From Actinomycetes bacterium (GTDB lineage: Bacteria > Actinomycetota > Acidimicrobiia > Acidimicrobiales > RAAP-2): a stretch of 31,755 bases of DNA. The stretch is taken from contig JAJYZN010000005.1 in the NCBI GenBank assembly GCA_021799915.1, positions 1 through 31,755 on the forward strand, in the 5' to 3' direction. Below are positions 16,704-24,986 of the stretch, piece after piece. Positions within the stretch are counted from its first letter, which is position 1; each line of letters starts with the position of its first letter. Below the pieces are notes generated by a model that was given only the letters and a program-made list of their open reading frames with translations, did not search any database and was not told the DNA's origin. Both the position numbers and the translations under genes were made by a program.

Positions 16704-18233
16704 TCACTGTCCTGCCGGGGGGTGGAGGGCAGCAGACACCATTGCCCGCATTATCGGGCCGGCAACGGTGGCTCCGGCGCTTGTTGTCGGTTGGTACGGG
16801 ACCAGAACGCAGACGGCGACGGTCGGATGTGTGTAAGGAGCGAAGCCGATCATCCAATCCTGGGTGTTCGTGAGAAGTGTGGGGAGTGTGGTCTGGGCGG
16901 TTCCGGTCTTGACCGCGATCTTCAGTGTCGGTGGGAATATCCCGTACGCCGTTCCGGTAGGTGTGCTGGCGACAGTCTGCATGAGCTGATTGACGTGAGC
17001 TGCGACCGCCGGCGACATGGTCTGCTTGTAGACGGTGGGCTTGTACCGCTCAACAAGGCTTCCATCGGAAGCGTGGATGGAAGCCATGACGTGGGGAGTC
17101 ATGAGCGCTCCCCCGTTGGCGACCGCTGCGGCCACCATGGCCTGCTGGAGAACCGTAGCTTTTACATCCTGCTGGCCGAATGCCGATATTGCCAGTCCGG
17201 CTTGCCCCAAGTTTGTCGAGGCGAAGTCCGAGGGCTTGGGGAAGTGCGATGGAGCGGCGCCGGGCAGGTCGATGGGGGGGACTGAGTTGTACCCGAAGAG
17301 CTCGGACTGCTTGTAGAGGGTTGTGGCGCCCAGCGCCAGCCCGAGCTGCGCGTAGCCCGGGTCGCACGATGGCGGGAGCATCTGGGCGATCGTTCCGCCG
17401 CAAGGTACTGCGTGTGTGGCTGTCCGGGCGTCATTGCAGATCGGGGTAGAGCGTCCGACCACGGTGGTGCATGGGCTCACCGGGAAGGTGAAGTTCGCCA
17501 AACTTGGCTTCAGGTTGTAGACGGCGCTGGTCGTAACGATCTTGAACGTTGAGCCTGGCGGTTCGGGGACTGACGTGGCTATGGGGTATCCGGGATAGAA
17601 GCCTTCGTGGTCGGGCACTGTGAAGTCGGCGTGGCTGGCCGCCTTTTCCTTTGTCACGTCAGGGTTGGACAGTGTGTTTGGTGTGAAAGAGGGACTGGAG
17701 TACATCGCCAGCACTGCCCCGCTCTGGACTCCGATCACGACCACTCCCCCGTCCTTGTCAGGAGAGACCACGTTGGCCAGCTCTTGACGAGCCAAGGTCT
17801 GTAGGTATGGCTCGATGGTGAGCGTCACATTGTCCGTGGTCGCCTGGGGGGGATTGATGAGCTGACTGAGCGACTTCGCCGGCTGCTTGTGGGCGACGAG
17901 CTTTGTGAGGTACTCGGACTCAACTCCTGCCGTACCTCGGAATGGAGATGTGTAACCGACTACCTGTGAGTAGAGGGAACCCTGTGGGTACTGGCGGATA
18001 TAGGCGTATGTGCTCGTTCCAGGTGGAGCTGGCACAGAGCGGGCCAAGAGCAGTCCGTTGGCCGCAAGGATGTCACCGCGTAGGTTGTCGAAGCGGGCCG
18101 CGGCATTGCGAGGATTTTTCGGTGTGGCATTGAGGCGCGGTGCCTGGCGCACCTGGATGTTCACCAGTTGGAGTATCACCAGAGCGAAGCACAGCATGAG
18201 TCCCACGCCGAGCCACTGGATCCGACGACCCAT
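16704..18233 (-). CDS. pbpA: Class B penicillin-binding protein, PbpA-like
   Basis: About 509 residues from the ATG at 18233, which puts the single membrane helix (about 8-26) at the very N-terminus as in mycobacterial PbpA (about 490 residues). The frame is open to a TTG at 18323, which would add 30 residues. A short dimerisation domain is followed by the transpeptidase with PPGSTFK (Ser228, Lys231), SCD at 289-291 and KTG at 442-444. GDILAANG and GVESEYL fit PbpA rather than FtsI. Likely role: septal or elongation cross-linking, normally with a SEDS polymerase (FtsW/RodA) that is not adjacent here. It is divergent from the LysR gene. Confidence 0.88.
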   Translation of the reverse strand: MGRRIQWLGVGLMLCFALVILQLVNIQVRQAPRLNATPKNPRNAAARFDNLRGDILAANGLLLARSVPAPPGTSTYAYIRQYPQGSLYSQVVGYTSPFRGTAGVESEYLTKLVAHKQPAKSLSQLINPPQATTDNVTLTIEPYLQTLARQELANVVSPDKDGGVVVIGVQSGAVLAMYSSPSFTPNTLSNPDVTKEKAASHADFTVPDHEGFYPGYPIATSVPEPPGSTFKIVTTSAVYNLKPSLANFTFPVSPCTTVVGRSTPICNDARTATHAVPCGGTIAQMLPPSCDPGYAQLGLALGATTLYKQSELFGYNSVPPIDLPGAAPSHFPKPSDFASTNLGQAGLAISAFGQQDVKATVLQQAMVAAAVANGGALMTPHVMASIHASDGSLVERYKPTVYKQTMSPAVAAHVNQLMQTVASTPTGTAYGIFPPTLKIAVKTGTAQTTLPTLLTNTQDWMIGFAPYTHPTVAVCVLVPYQPTTSAGATVAGPIMRAMVSAALHPPAGQ

Positions 18234-18366
18234 CAGGGCGCCGGTTGGCTTGCCGACGACGGTCCGGTAGCTCCCAGGGAAGGCGGCGGAGGCATGGCGC
18301 CAGCGTGCCGCCCCCAATCCCAAAAGTCAAACAAGTAGCGTTTCTCCGGTGAATAAGCCAACACAT

Positions 18367-19245
18367 ATGGATATTCGAAGGCTGTCCATCTTCTTGGCCG
18401 TGGTGGACGAGGGCGGCTTCACGCGGGCGGCCGATGTCCTGGGGGTGTCCCAGCCCGCGGTCTCGCAGGCGATCCGCGAGCTCGAGAGCGCAATCGGTGC
18501 GGCGCTGTTCCACCGTCTGGGCCGTGCTGTGCAGCTGACGCCGGCGGGGGAGGCGCTGGTCTTGCCCGCGCGCCAGGTGCGGCGAGATCTCGAGAACGGG
18601 CGCCAGGCGGTTCAGGAAGTGGCCGGTCTGGGGACCGGTCGGTTGGACGTGACGTGCTTGCCCACGCTGTCGGCTGCTCCGTTAGGGCCCCTGATAGGGG
18701 CGTTCCGGGCCCGCTACCCAGGTGTGTCGCTCGTACTGGGGCGCGCCGAGGGGACCGGTGATCTAGTTGCAGCCGTCCGGTCGGGTCGCTTCGAGGTGGG
18801 GATTGGTGATGTCGTGCACGCTGATGACCTCACCTCGATCCCCATCGGCATACAGGAATTCCGAGCGGTGCTCCCGCCGGGGTCTCCGGTGCGTGACCCA
18901 TTCCCACTTCACCTCCTCTCCGAGATGCCCCTGGTGGCGCCGCCGGTCGGCAGCTCGACGCGGGCCGTGATCGACACTGCACTCCGACGATCGTCTGCGC
19001 CACCCAAGTTCGCAGTCGAAACGACCCAGCGGGAAGCACTGGTGGCCCTCGTCCTTGCCGGTGCCGGGTCTACCTTGCTCCCTGAGCCCCTGGCCGCCAT
19101 TGCCGAGCGGCTCGGTTGTGTCGTGGTCCGGACCCGTCCCGAGGCGAGCCGCTCACTTGGGGTGATCCATCGGATGACGCCACTCACCCCCGGGGCCGAA
19201 CGCTTCGTCGGGATGATTCGGGTCGACTCCACCGGCGGTGCGTGA
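18367..19245 (+). CDS. LysR family transcriptional regulator
   Basis: About 292 residues from the ATG at 18367 (GTG at 18349 would add six). Residues 1-60 are a textbook LysR winged helix-turn-helix: MDIRRLSIFLAVV, then TRAADVLGVSQPAVSQAIRELE, then LFHRLGR and LTPAGEAL. The rest is a periplasmic-binding-like effector domain with GRLDVTCLPTLSAAPLGPL and a typical GAGSTLLPE segment. The ligand is unknown. It is divergent from the PbpA-like gene over a short AT-richer spacer, where such regulators often bind to control themselves and the neighbour. Whether it controls the PBP operon or something distant cannot be read. Confidence 0.9.
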   Translation: MDIRRLSIFLAVVDEGGFTRAADVLGVSQPAVSQAIRELESAIGAALFHRLGRAVQLTPAGEALVLPARQVRRDLENGRQAVQEVAGLGTGRLDVTCLPTLSAAPLGPLIGAFRARYPGVSLVLGRAEGTGDLVAAVRSGRFEVGIGDVVHADDLTSIPIGIQEFRAVLPPGSPVRDPFPLHLLSEMPLVAPPVGSSTRAVIDTALRRSSAPPKFAVETTQREALVALVLAGAGSTLLPEPLAAIAERLGCVVVRTRPEASRSLGVIHRMTPLTPGAERFVGMIRVDSTGGA

Positions 19246-19262
19246 AGTGACACCATGGAACG

Positions 19263-19943
19263 GTGAGGCCACCGTGGTCCAGGCCCCGTCGGCCCCGTCT
19301 CAGCCCCTCGGGCGGAGGCGTCAATCAGGGAGAGCGGCTCTTCGGGCGGTTGCCGGTGGCGTTGGCCGTGCTCTTGGTCATGATCGGGTCGACGGCCTGT
19401 GCGTCGACGGCGAATGGCACCGAGACCTCGGGTGCTCGTCCTGAGAACCGAGATGTCTCTAGGAGAACGGGTCACAGCCTGCACCTGGGTTCTTCGGCAC
19501 CTACTGGGTCCACGCCGGTCCCCGAGGCGCCCCTCGAGGCCACATTAGGGGAACCGCTCGCCCTTGGGGCTGGATTCGGACGGCGCCTCCTCGTCACGGT
19601 CCAGGCCGTAGTGGATCCTGCACAGGGTGGAGATCCACTGTCATTGGCGCAGGTCGGCTACCGCTTCGTGGGAGTGGAGGTCGTAGTCCGCCCAACTGGG
19701 GGTGTCGTGAGGACCGATGTGAGCGCGGACACCGAGGTCGTCGGTTCCGACGGCAGGACGTACCTCCACGACGACGATCCACTAGTCGGGTGCACGGCAG
19801 TCCCTATGGGGACGGCCGTGATCGGCGTCGGATCGACAGTGAGCGGATGTGTGACCTTTGAAGTCCCCGACGCTGTCAGTCTCGCGGCGGTGCAATTCAC
19901 TCTCGGGCACGGCCAGGCACAAGGGCGGTGGCGGGTGAGTTGA
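19263..19943 (+). CDS. Putative DUF4352-like lipoprotein
   Basis: 226 residues from GTG, 17 bp after the LysR stop. A basic Pro/Arg-rich start precedes a hydrophobic segment (about 30-42) and a Cys at 46 in STACAS, a plausible though not ideal lipobox. After a Ser/Thr/Pro linker, residues about 95-226 have the pattern of an immunoglobulin-like DUF4352 domain: the opening LGEPLALG, VGYRFVGVEVVV, then DGRTY and VTFEVP followed by a last strand. The family is found in exported actinobacterial proteins of mostly unknown role. Anchoring outside the membrane is inferred. The next gene follows after 43 bp on the same strand. Confidence 0.65.
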   Translation: MRPPWSRPRRPRLSPSGGGVNQGERLFGRLPVALAVLLVMIGSTACASTANGTETSGARPENRDVSRRTGHSLHLGSSAPTGSTPVPEAPLEATLGEPLALGAGFGRRLLVTVQAVVDPAQGGDPLSLAQVGYRFVGVEVVVRPTGGVVRTDVSADTEVVGSDGRTYLHDDDPLVGCTAVPMGTAVIGVGSTVSGCVTFEVPDAVSLAAVQFTLGHGQAQGRWRVS

Positions 19944-19986
19944 GCCGACCAGCGACCTCGACACGCTCCACCTCTATGCTCCGACC

Positions 19987-20682
19987 ATGATCGTGAGCTC
20001 GGTGGGTGCCCGGATACTCGGCTGTCTGGTGGAGAAGCAGCTCACCACCCCTCAGCAGTACCCGCTCACGGCCAACGCACTGCAACTGGCCTGTAACCAG
20101 GCATCGAATCGGGACCCGGTGGTTTCCTACTCGGAGGGAGAGATCTCGAACGGGCTCGACGAGCTCCGACAGAAGCAACTCGTCCGATTTGTTCTGCCAT
20201 CGCACGGACGTTCCGTCGTGCGGTATCGCCATGTGATCAATGAAGCGTTGGAGCTCGACCGTGCGGAGCTGGCTCTCTTGGCAGTGCTGGTGCTCCGTGG
20301 CGCCCAAACGGCGGGCGAGCTTCGAGCACGGACCGGACGCCTGGCTGAGCTCGATTCCGTAGACGATGTAGAGCACGTACTCGCCGGACTGTCGACGCGT
20401 GACGAACCACTGGTCCGAAGGATTGATCGCCGACCCGGGCAGAAGGAAGACCGCTGGACTGACCTACTGCAAGGAGTCCCAGGCTCACCAGAGCACTCGC
20501 TCGGCGGCTGGGCAGTATCAGAGCTTGAGGAGCGTGTTCGCATCGGAGAGAGCGACAGAGAGGCATCAAGGTCGACGACGGGAACTGACGGCGTATCCCG
20601 GGACGAGCTGGAGGAGCTCCGGGCTGAGGTGAACGAGCTCCGTGCGGCAATAGAGGACCTACGCTCGAGTCTGGGTGGCTGA
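19987..20682 (+). CDS. YceH family protein (DUF480)
   Basis: 231 residues. The N-terminal signature ILGCLVEKQLTTPQQYPLT with LNAL-type continuation and CNQASNRDPV is diagnostic for YceH/DUF480, a protein made of two winged-helix domains (about 1-170). The C-terminus (about 200-228) is a predicted coiled coil with heptads (RDELEELRAEVNELRAAIE). The family is widely conserved but its biochemical function is not established; a DNA-binding role is plausible from the fold. The gene is convergent with the repeat-containing membrane protein, 26 bp away. Confidence 0.9.
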   Translation: MIVSSVGARILGCLVEKQLTTPQQYPLTANALQLACNQASNRDPVVSYSEGEISNGLDELRQKQLVRFVLPSHGRSVVRYRHVINEALELDRAELALLAVLVLRGAQTAGELRARTGRLAELDSVDDVEHVLAGLSTRDEPLVRRIDRRPGQKEDRWTDLLQGVPGSPEHSLGGWAVSELEERVRIGESDREASRSTTGTDGVSRDELEELRAEVNELRAAIEDLRSSLGG

Positions 20683-20708
20683 GGTATCAGCTCGTGCCGA
20701 GCGTGACG

Positions 20709-21845
20709 TCAACCCCCGCTCGAGGACGGGGGAGTGGCGCCCAGTGAAGCGAAGGGGGTCGAAGACGAGGGGGCCTTCACGGTGACCCGCTCGCCCCAAT
20801 GACTGAACGTCCATGCCAGCGAGATAGTCGCCCCTGAGGTGAGGTCGCTGGCCTGACCTGTCAGCGACACGGGCAGCGAGGTCGAATTGATGACGTTCAG
20901 CCTGGCGGTACCTGCCGTCTGCTTGTGGCTGCCAACAACCACTCCACCTACAATCTGGGTCTGAGGTTCGCTGCTTCCCGAGAGAGGAGTGGTGGAACCG
21001 GGAACCATGACCGATGTCAGTTGTGAGATGTTGGATTTGGTCGTGATCCCAGCCTCGAAGCCCCGGTACACGGCGTCACTTCGGCGCACACTCACCCAAC
21101 GCTGGGCGATGGATGGCGCTTTGGGCAACGGGACGCCAAGCTGGTCTATCACCGCTGCTTGGTTCCCGCGGAAGTAAACGATGCCATTGACCAACCTCAG
21201 ATCGAACGAGTTCGTCCCACTCGATCCTCGTTCAATGATGTGTTGGAGCCCAGAATTGGGGGCTGCTGTTCCGACGATGTCGTCAGGAAAGCCGTCGGTA
21301 GTGGAGCGTTCGACATAGTGATAGGAACCGGCGTGGGTGGCTGCGGCGACCGAGCTGGTGAACAACGAGCGGGCCACGGCTTCTGGACTTGTGGGAGCAA
21401 TCCACACCCCGATTCCGATCCCAGCGGCGAGGGCGATCACCACCAAGCTGGAGATGACGACACCCGCCCGGGTTCTCCTGCGACGCTCCTCAGGCGAGAG
21501 GGGTGGGCGACGAGGCTGCGGGGGGGCAGTGGGCGGCCATTCTGGCCCAGGCCGGAACCCTGCCCGGTACGTCGGGAAGGCCGGCCCGCCACCTGGACCC
21601 CACGCCGGCCCGCCACCTGGACCCCACGCCGGCCCGCCACCTGGACCCCACGCCGGCCCGCCACCTGGACCCCACGCCGGCCCGCCACCTGGACCCCATG
21701 CCGGTGGCGAGCCGCCAGGGGTCGTAGCGGGAGCGGACGGCGCACCCCCGTCCGCCGCCGCCGCCGTACGTGTTTCGGGGCCTACCGCGTCGTGCGCGGC
21801 CGGCTGGTCTTGGAATTCTCCGTGGTCGGTGGACTCGTCGTTCAC
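20709..21845 (-). CDS. Membrane-anchored protein with Pro/Gly-rich repeat N-terminus
   Basis: About 378 residues from the GTG at 21845; the frame runs further upstream but would then overlap the thiolase gene. Residues 1-45 are acidic and polar. About 48-89 are five copies of WGPGGGPA. 90-125 are Pro/Arg-rich and end in a basic cluster (EERRRRTR), followed by one membrane helix (about 127-150). The outside part (about 155-378) has alternating strands such as SYHYVE, FDLRLVNGIVYFRGN and RWVSVRRSD, recalling LppX/LprG-type lipid-binding lipoproteins, but I cannot assign a family. The topology (inside N-terminus, single anchor, outside domain) is inferred from the basic cluster. Function unknown. 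Confidence 0.65.
   Translation of the reverse strand: MNDESTDHGEFQDQPAAHDAVGPETRTAAAADGGAPSAPATTPGGSPPAWGPGGGPAWGPGGGPAWGPGGGPAWGPGGGPAWGPGGGPAFPTYRAGFRPGPEWPPTAPPQPRRPPLSPEERRRRTRAGVVISSLVVIALAAGIGIGVWIAPTSPEAVARSLFTSSVAAATHAGSYHYVERSTTDGFPDDIVGTAAPNSGLQHIIERGSSGTNSFDLRLVNGIVYFRGNQAAVIDQLGVPLPKAPSIAQRWVSVRRSDAVYRGFEAGITTKSNISQLTSVMVPGSTTPLSGSSEPQTQIVGGVVVGSHKQTAGTARLNVINSTSLPVSLTGQASDLTSGATISLAWTFSHWGERVTVKAPSSSTPFASLGATPPSSSGG
20713..20732. terminator. Possible terminator hairpin between convergent genes
   Basis: CCCCCG-8-base loop-CGGGGG lies at the converging ends of the YceH gene and the next gene, just inside the latter's last codons. It could stop transcription from the left. There is no T-tract. 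Confidence 0.3.
21581..21700. repeat. Five 24-bp tandem repeats, coding
   Basis: Five consecutive copies of a 24-base unit (CCGGCCCGCCACCTGGACCC plus CACG). Copies 1-4 are identical and copy 5 has one change (CATG). On the minus strand each encodes WGPGGGPA. Almost no synonymous drift means a recent or continually homogenised expansion. Confidence 0.95.
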
Positions 21846-21955
21846 GTGTCCGAGCGTAGAGCCGCTGGACGTGCCATCGGTCGCGCCTCTGGTGCCGACC
21901 ACCCCGGACCTCGGGCCTGAGGGGCGCAACCGGACACAGCCGAGATCAGCGAGGT

Positions 21956-23161
21956 TCAGCCCAGTCGTTCGACGATCATGGCCATGCCCTGACCCCCGCC
22001 GACACACATCGACTCGAGGCCGATCGTCTTCCCGGCATCTTCGAGCCCGTTCAGGAGGGTGGTCATGATGCGGGCACCGGTCTGACCGAACGGGTGCCCA
22101 AGGGCGATGGCTCCACCGTGGACGTTCAGCTTTTCCCAATCGATGCCGAGCTCACGTGCCGACGGGATCACTTGAGCAGCGAAGGCCTCGTTGATCTCCA
22201 CTAGATCGATGTCATCGATGGTCATCTTCGCCCGGTTGAGGGCCTGACGGATCGCTTCAATCGGTCCGAGGCCCATGATCTCGGGGTTGAGGCCGGTGAC
22301 CCCGCTGGACACGATCCGGGCCAGGGGAGTTATGCCAAGCTCGGCGGCACGGGAGTCACTCATCACCACTACCGCGGCAGCGCCGTCGTTGAGAGGGCAG
22401 GCATTCCCGGCCGTGACCGTGCCCCCTTCGCGGAACACCGGCTTGAGCTGAGCCAATCCTTCGAGGGTGGTGCCCGGACGCGGTCCGTCATCCTTGGTCA
22501 CAACGTTGCCGCCCGGGGTGGTCACCGGGATGATCTCGCGCTCGAAGAACCCGTTGGCCTGGGACTCGACGGCACGGGTCTGCGATAGCAGCGCGAACTG
22601 ATCCATCTCTTCCCGACTTACCTGCTTGTACTCGGCGACGTTCTCGGCCGTCTGCCCCATCGCGATGTAGATGTCGTGTAGCCCGGCCTGTGGAGACCAC
22701 GGCTCGGCGACCTTGGCCGATCGGTTGGCGGTCCGAGCCTCGGCCTCGGCGAAGAGCGGGTTGTGGGGGCCCACGTCGGCGGCCCCGTGGCCGTAGCGGC
22801 TCACCGTCTCGACACCGGCGGCGACGAACGCGTCACCCTCTCCGGCCTTGATGGCGTGAGCAGCCATGCGGATGGCCTGTAGCGAAGAGGAGCAGTAGCG
22901 GTTGACCGTGACGCCGGGCACTTCGTCGAGCCCGGCCATGACGGCGACCACACGGGCGAGGTTGTACCCAGCCTCCCCAGCCGGCTGAGCGCATCCGAGG
23001 ATGAGGTCGTCGATGGTGTGGGTGGGAAGCTGGGGGACCTTGTCGAGCACCGCCCCCACAATTCCCGCGGCTAAGTCGTCGGGCCGACAATCGATCAGAG
23101 AACCCTTCATGGCTCTTCCTATAGGGGTACGACCGGTGGCGACGATGACGGCCTCGGGCAT
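21956..23161 (-). CDS. Thiolase (acetyl-CoA C-acyltransferase, FadA-type)
   Basis: 401 residues, full length for a degradative thiolase. Catalytic residues are visible: nucleophile Cys90 in VNRYCSSS, His356 in GGAIALGHPFGQTG, and Cys386 in CVGGGQG, with NEAF at 324-327. It cleaves a 3-oxoacyl-CoA with CoA to release acetyl-CoA or propionyl-CoA. The NRYCSSSLQ active site is of the kind I recall from actinobacterial FadA6/FadA3-like thiolases rather than FadA5 (CxCGS), so its exact step in steroid or fatty acid breakdown is open. AGGAG lies 7 bases before the ATG. It is divergent from an acyl-CoA dehydrogenase pair, and the shared region holds a KstR-like site. Confidence 0.92.
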   Translation of the reverse strand: MPEAVIVATGRTPIGRAMKGSLIDCRPDDLAAGIVGAVLDKVPQLPTHTIDDLILGCAQPAGEAGYNLARVVAVMAGLDEVPGVTVNRYCSSSLQAIRMAAHAIKAGEGDAFVAAGVETVSRYGHGAADVGPHNPLFAEAEARTANRSAKVAEPWSPQAGLHDIYIAMGQTAENVAEYKQVSREEMDQFALLSQTRAVESQANGFFEREIIPVTTPGGNVVTKDDGPRPGTTLEGLAQLKPVFREGGTVTAGNACPLNDGAAAVVVMSDSRAAELGITPLARIVSSGVTGLNPEIMGLGPIEAIRQALNRAKMTIDDIDLVEINEAFAAQVIPSARELGIDWEKLNVHGGAIALGHPFGQTGARIMTTLLNGLEDAGKTIGLESMCVGGGQGMAMIVERLG

Positions 23162-23386
23162 GCTGGTCTCCTGTCTCGCGTGCGAATGTGTTCTGCCCTG
23201 TCCCAGCGCCGGTCAGGACCTCGGGGACGGGCCCTTCCCCTGCCGTTACTCCGTGGTAACTCACTGAGCCCACGGTCACGATATCCGGCGACCCAGCCCG
23301 ATACCACTGCCGGCAGCGCTTCCCGCCGATGTCACCCTTCGCCCCGCAACTGGCTGGGCTCGTTCTGGCGGGTGACGCCGTCGGAC

Positions 23387-23400
23387 TATAACGTGTTCTA
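23387..23400. promoter_or_regulatory. KstR-like operator, perfect match
   Basis: TATAACGTGTTCTA fits the KstR operator TnnAACnnGTTnnA at all eight fixed positions. KstR is the TetR-family repressor of cholesterol catabolism in mycobacteria and rhodococci. It lies between divergent thiolase and acyl-CoA dehydrogenase genes, the kind of genes KstR controls. Confidence 0.6.
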
Positions 23401-23601
23401 CTTGGAACGGTGGATCCGCACGACAACGGCGCCTGAGTGCCTGGAAGGGCACGGTATGGCTTGGGTGCGAGGTCATCTGAGAGGGCCGTCGACGAGCCGT
23501 GGTGGGCTGAAGGGCGATGCAGGGTGCGGGCAACAGTTCCGGGGACAGGGATGAGGGGACCGGTGGACCGCTGGGTCGGTGGTCCGGAAAGTCCAGACAC
23601 T

Positions 23602-23628
23602 CCGAAAGGGCCGAAAGGGCCCAAAGGG
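23602..23628 (+). repeat. 9-bp tandem repeat, three copies
   Basis: CCGAAAGGG twice, then CCCAAAGGG, about 20-45 bp ahead of the acyl-CoA dehydrogenase start. Confidence 0.8.
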
Positions 23629-23649
23629 CCATAGGAAGGACGGGAAGCG

Positions 23650-24825
23650 ATGGAGATCGGGTACACGGTCGAGCAGGAGGCCCTTCGCAGGGAACTGAGG
23701 GCGTACTACGAGCACCTCCTTACCCCCGAGGTGGAAGCGGAGCTCGCCGTCGGGCATGGTATCGGGCCCACTGTCCGCAGGGTGGTGCGCCAGATGGCCG
23801 CTGATGGCTGGCTCGGGATCGGATGGCCCAAAGAGTACGGAGGCCAGGGTCGATCGGCAATCGAACAGTTCATCTTCTTCGACGAGTCGATGCGATGTGG
23901 CGCACCAGTACCGATGCTGACGATCAACACCGTTGGCCCCACGATCATGAACTTCGGGACCAAAGAGCAGAAGGACTTCTTCCTGCCCAAGATCCTGGCC
24001 GGCGAGATCCACTTCTGCATCGGCTACACCGAACCGAACGCCGGGACCGACTTGGCGGCCCTCACCACCCGCGCCGTTCGTGACGGCGACGAGTACGTCA
24101 TCAACGGTGCCAAAGTCTTCACCAGCCTGGCCGGGGACGCCGATTACATCTGGCTGGCCACGCGCACGGACCCGGAGGCTCCCAAGCACAAAGGCATCTC
24201 GATGTTCGTCGTCCCCATGGACACGCCTGGCATCCGGGTCGTGCCAATGAGCCTCCTGGGTGACCACAACATCAACTACACCTTCTACGAGGATGTCCGG
24301 GTACCTGCCACCAGTCTGGTGGGAGGGGAGAACCAGGGCTGGTCGCTCATCACGAACCAGCTGAACCACGAGCGGGTCACCCTGTGTGCGCCCGGCATAG
24401 TGGAGAGGGTGCTGACGGACGTGACGTCCTGGGCCGCCAGGACCGAGCTGCCCGACGGTCGGCGGGTGATCGACCAGGAATGGGTGCAGGAGCACTTGGC
24501 CCGGGTCCATGCCGAGCTCGAATTCCTGCGGCTGATCAACTGGAAGGTGGCATGGCAAGCGACCCAAGGGCACCTCGACGTGGCCGACGCATCATCGATC
24601 AAGGTGTTCGGGACCGAGTTCTATCTCAGGGCGTTCCGCCTCCTCATGGAAGTTGTAGGTCAGGCCGGGTACCTAAAGCGCGGTTCTCCGGCGGCCGTGC
24701 TTGCGGGTCGGCTCGAGATGTACGCCCGCAGCATGATCATTCTCACCTTCGGCGGCGGCACCAACGAGATCCAACGGGATCTGATCGCCATTTTCGGCCT
24801 GGGGCTTCCACGTTCACTGAGGTAG
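23650..24825 (+). CDS. Acyl-CoA dehydrogenase, FadE26/ChsE4-like
   Basis: 391 residues. Visible marks: DGWLGIGWPKEYGGQG (about 52-67), the FAD/substrate segment GYTEPNAGTDLA (125-136), NQLNHERV with Glu241 where the catalytic base of this subfamily is expected, and the C-terminal FGGGTNEIQRD. The protein closely resembles what I recall of M. tuberculosis FadE26 (ChsE4), which pairs with FadE27 (ChsE5) as an alpha2beta2 flavoenzyme that oxidises the CoA-activated C26 side chain of cholesterol intermediates. The FadE27-like partner follows 161 bp downstream, which supports the match. Start ATG with a purine-rich AGGAAGGACGGGAAG leader. The steroid substrate is inferred; other branched or bulky acyl-CoAs are possible. 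Confidence 0.9.
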   Translation: MEIGYTVEQEALRRELRAYYEHLLTPEVEAELAVGHGIGPTVRRVVRQMAADGWLGIGWPKEYGGQGRSAIEQFIFFDESMRCGAPVPMLTINTVGPTIMNFGTKEQKDFFLPKILAGEIHFCIGYTEPNAGTDLAALTTRAVRDGDEYVINGAKVFTSLAGDADYIWLATRTDPEAPKHKGISMFVVPMDTPGIRVVPMSLLGDHNINYTFYEDVRVPATSLVGGENQGWSLITNQLNHERVTLCAPGIVERVLTDVTSWAARTELPDGRRVIDQEWVQEHLARVHAELEFLRLINWKVAWQATQGHLDVADASSIKVFGTEFYLRAFRLLMEVVGQAGYLKRGSPAAVLAGRLEMYARSMIILTFGGGTNEIQRDLIAIFGLGLPRSLR

Positions 24826-24884
24826 GGACGAAAGGTCCCTGGTGAGCCGACGAGCCCGACGAACAGTCGAGAAATGAACGGGAC

Positions 24885-24925
24885 GGCCAAGGGACAGCCA
24901 AGGGACAGCCAAGGCACAGCAAAGG
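24885..24925 (+). repeat. 11-bp tandem repeat between the two dehydrogenase genes
   Basis: Three full copies of AGCCAAGGGAC (first and third with one change each) and a partial fourth in the 161-bp gap. A GCCCCC-GT-GGGGGC inverted repeat follows at 24947-24960, shortly before the ribosome binding site of the next gene. Confidence 0.75.
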
Positions 24926-24986
24926 GGTAGGCGGTCCAAGAGCAGAGCCCCCGTGGGGGCACTGTGAGGAGGAAGGGACAGGAGCG

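Larger units (their letters stand above)
23162..23649. other. Divergent promoter region, thiolase / acyl-CoA dehydrogenase
   Basis: 488 bp with no convincing gene. It contains the perfect KstR-like palindrome (23387-23400), a three-copy 9-bp repeat (23602-23628) and a purine-rich ribosome binding site just before the dehydrogenase ATG. A Pro/Gly-rich open frame on the plus strand (23437-23634) is judged a chance frame. Confidence 0.6.

Noticed and set aside
21581..21700. Regular 24-bp repeats as a CRISPR array
   Set aside because: The copies abut without spacers, are not palindromic, and encode an in-frame WGPGGGPA peptide.
23437..23634. 65-residue collagen-like frame ending in repeated KGP
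   Set aside because: The Gly/Pro pattern comes from the 9-bp DNA repeat. There is no ribosome binding site, and the region is a divergent promoter with an operator-like palindrome.
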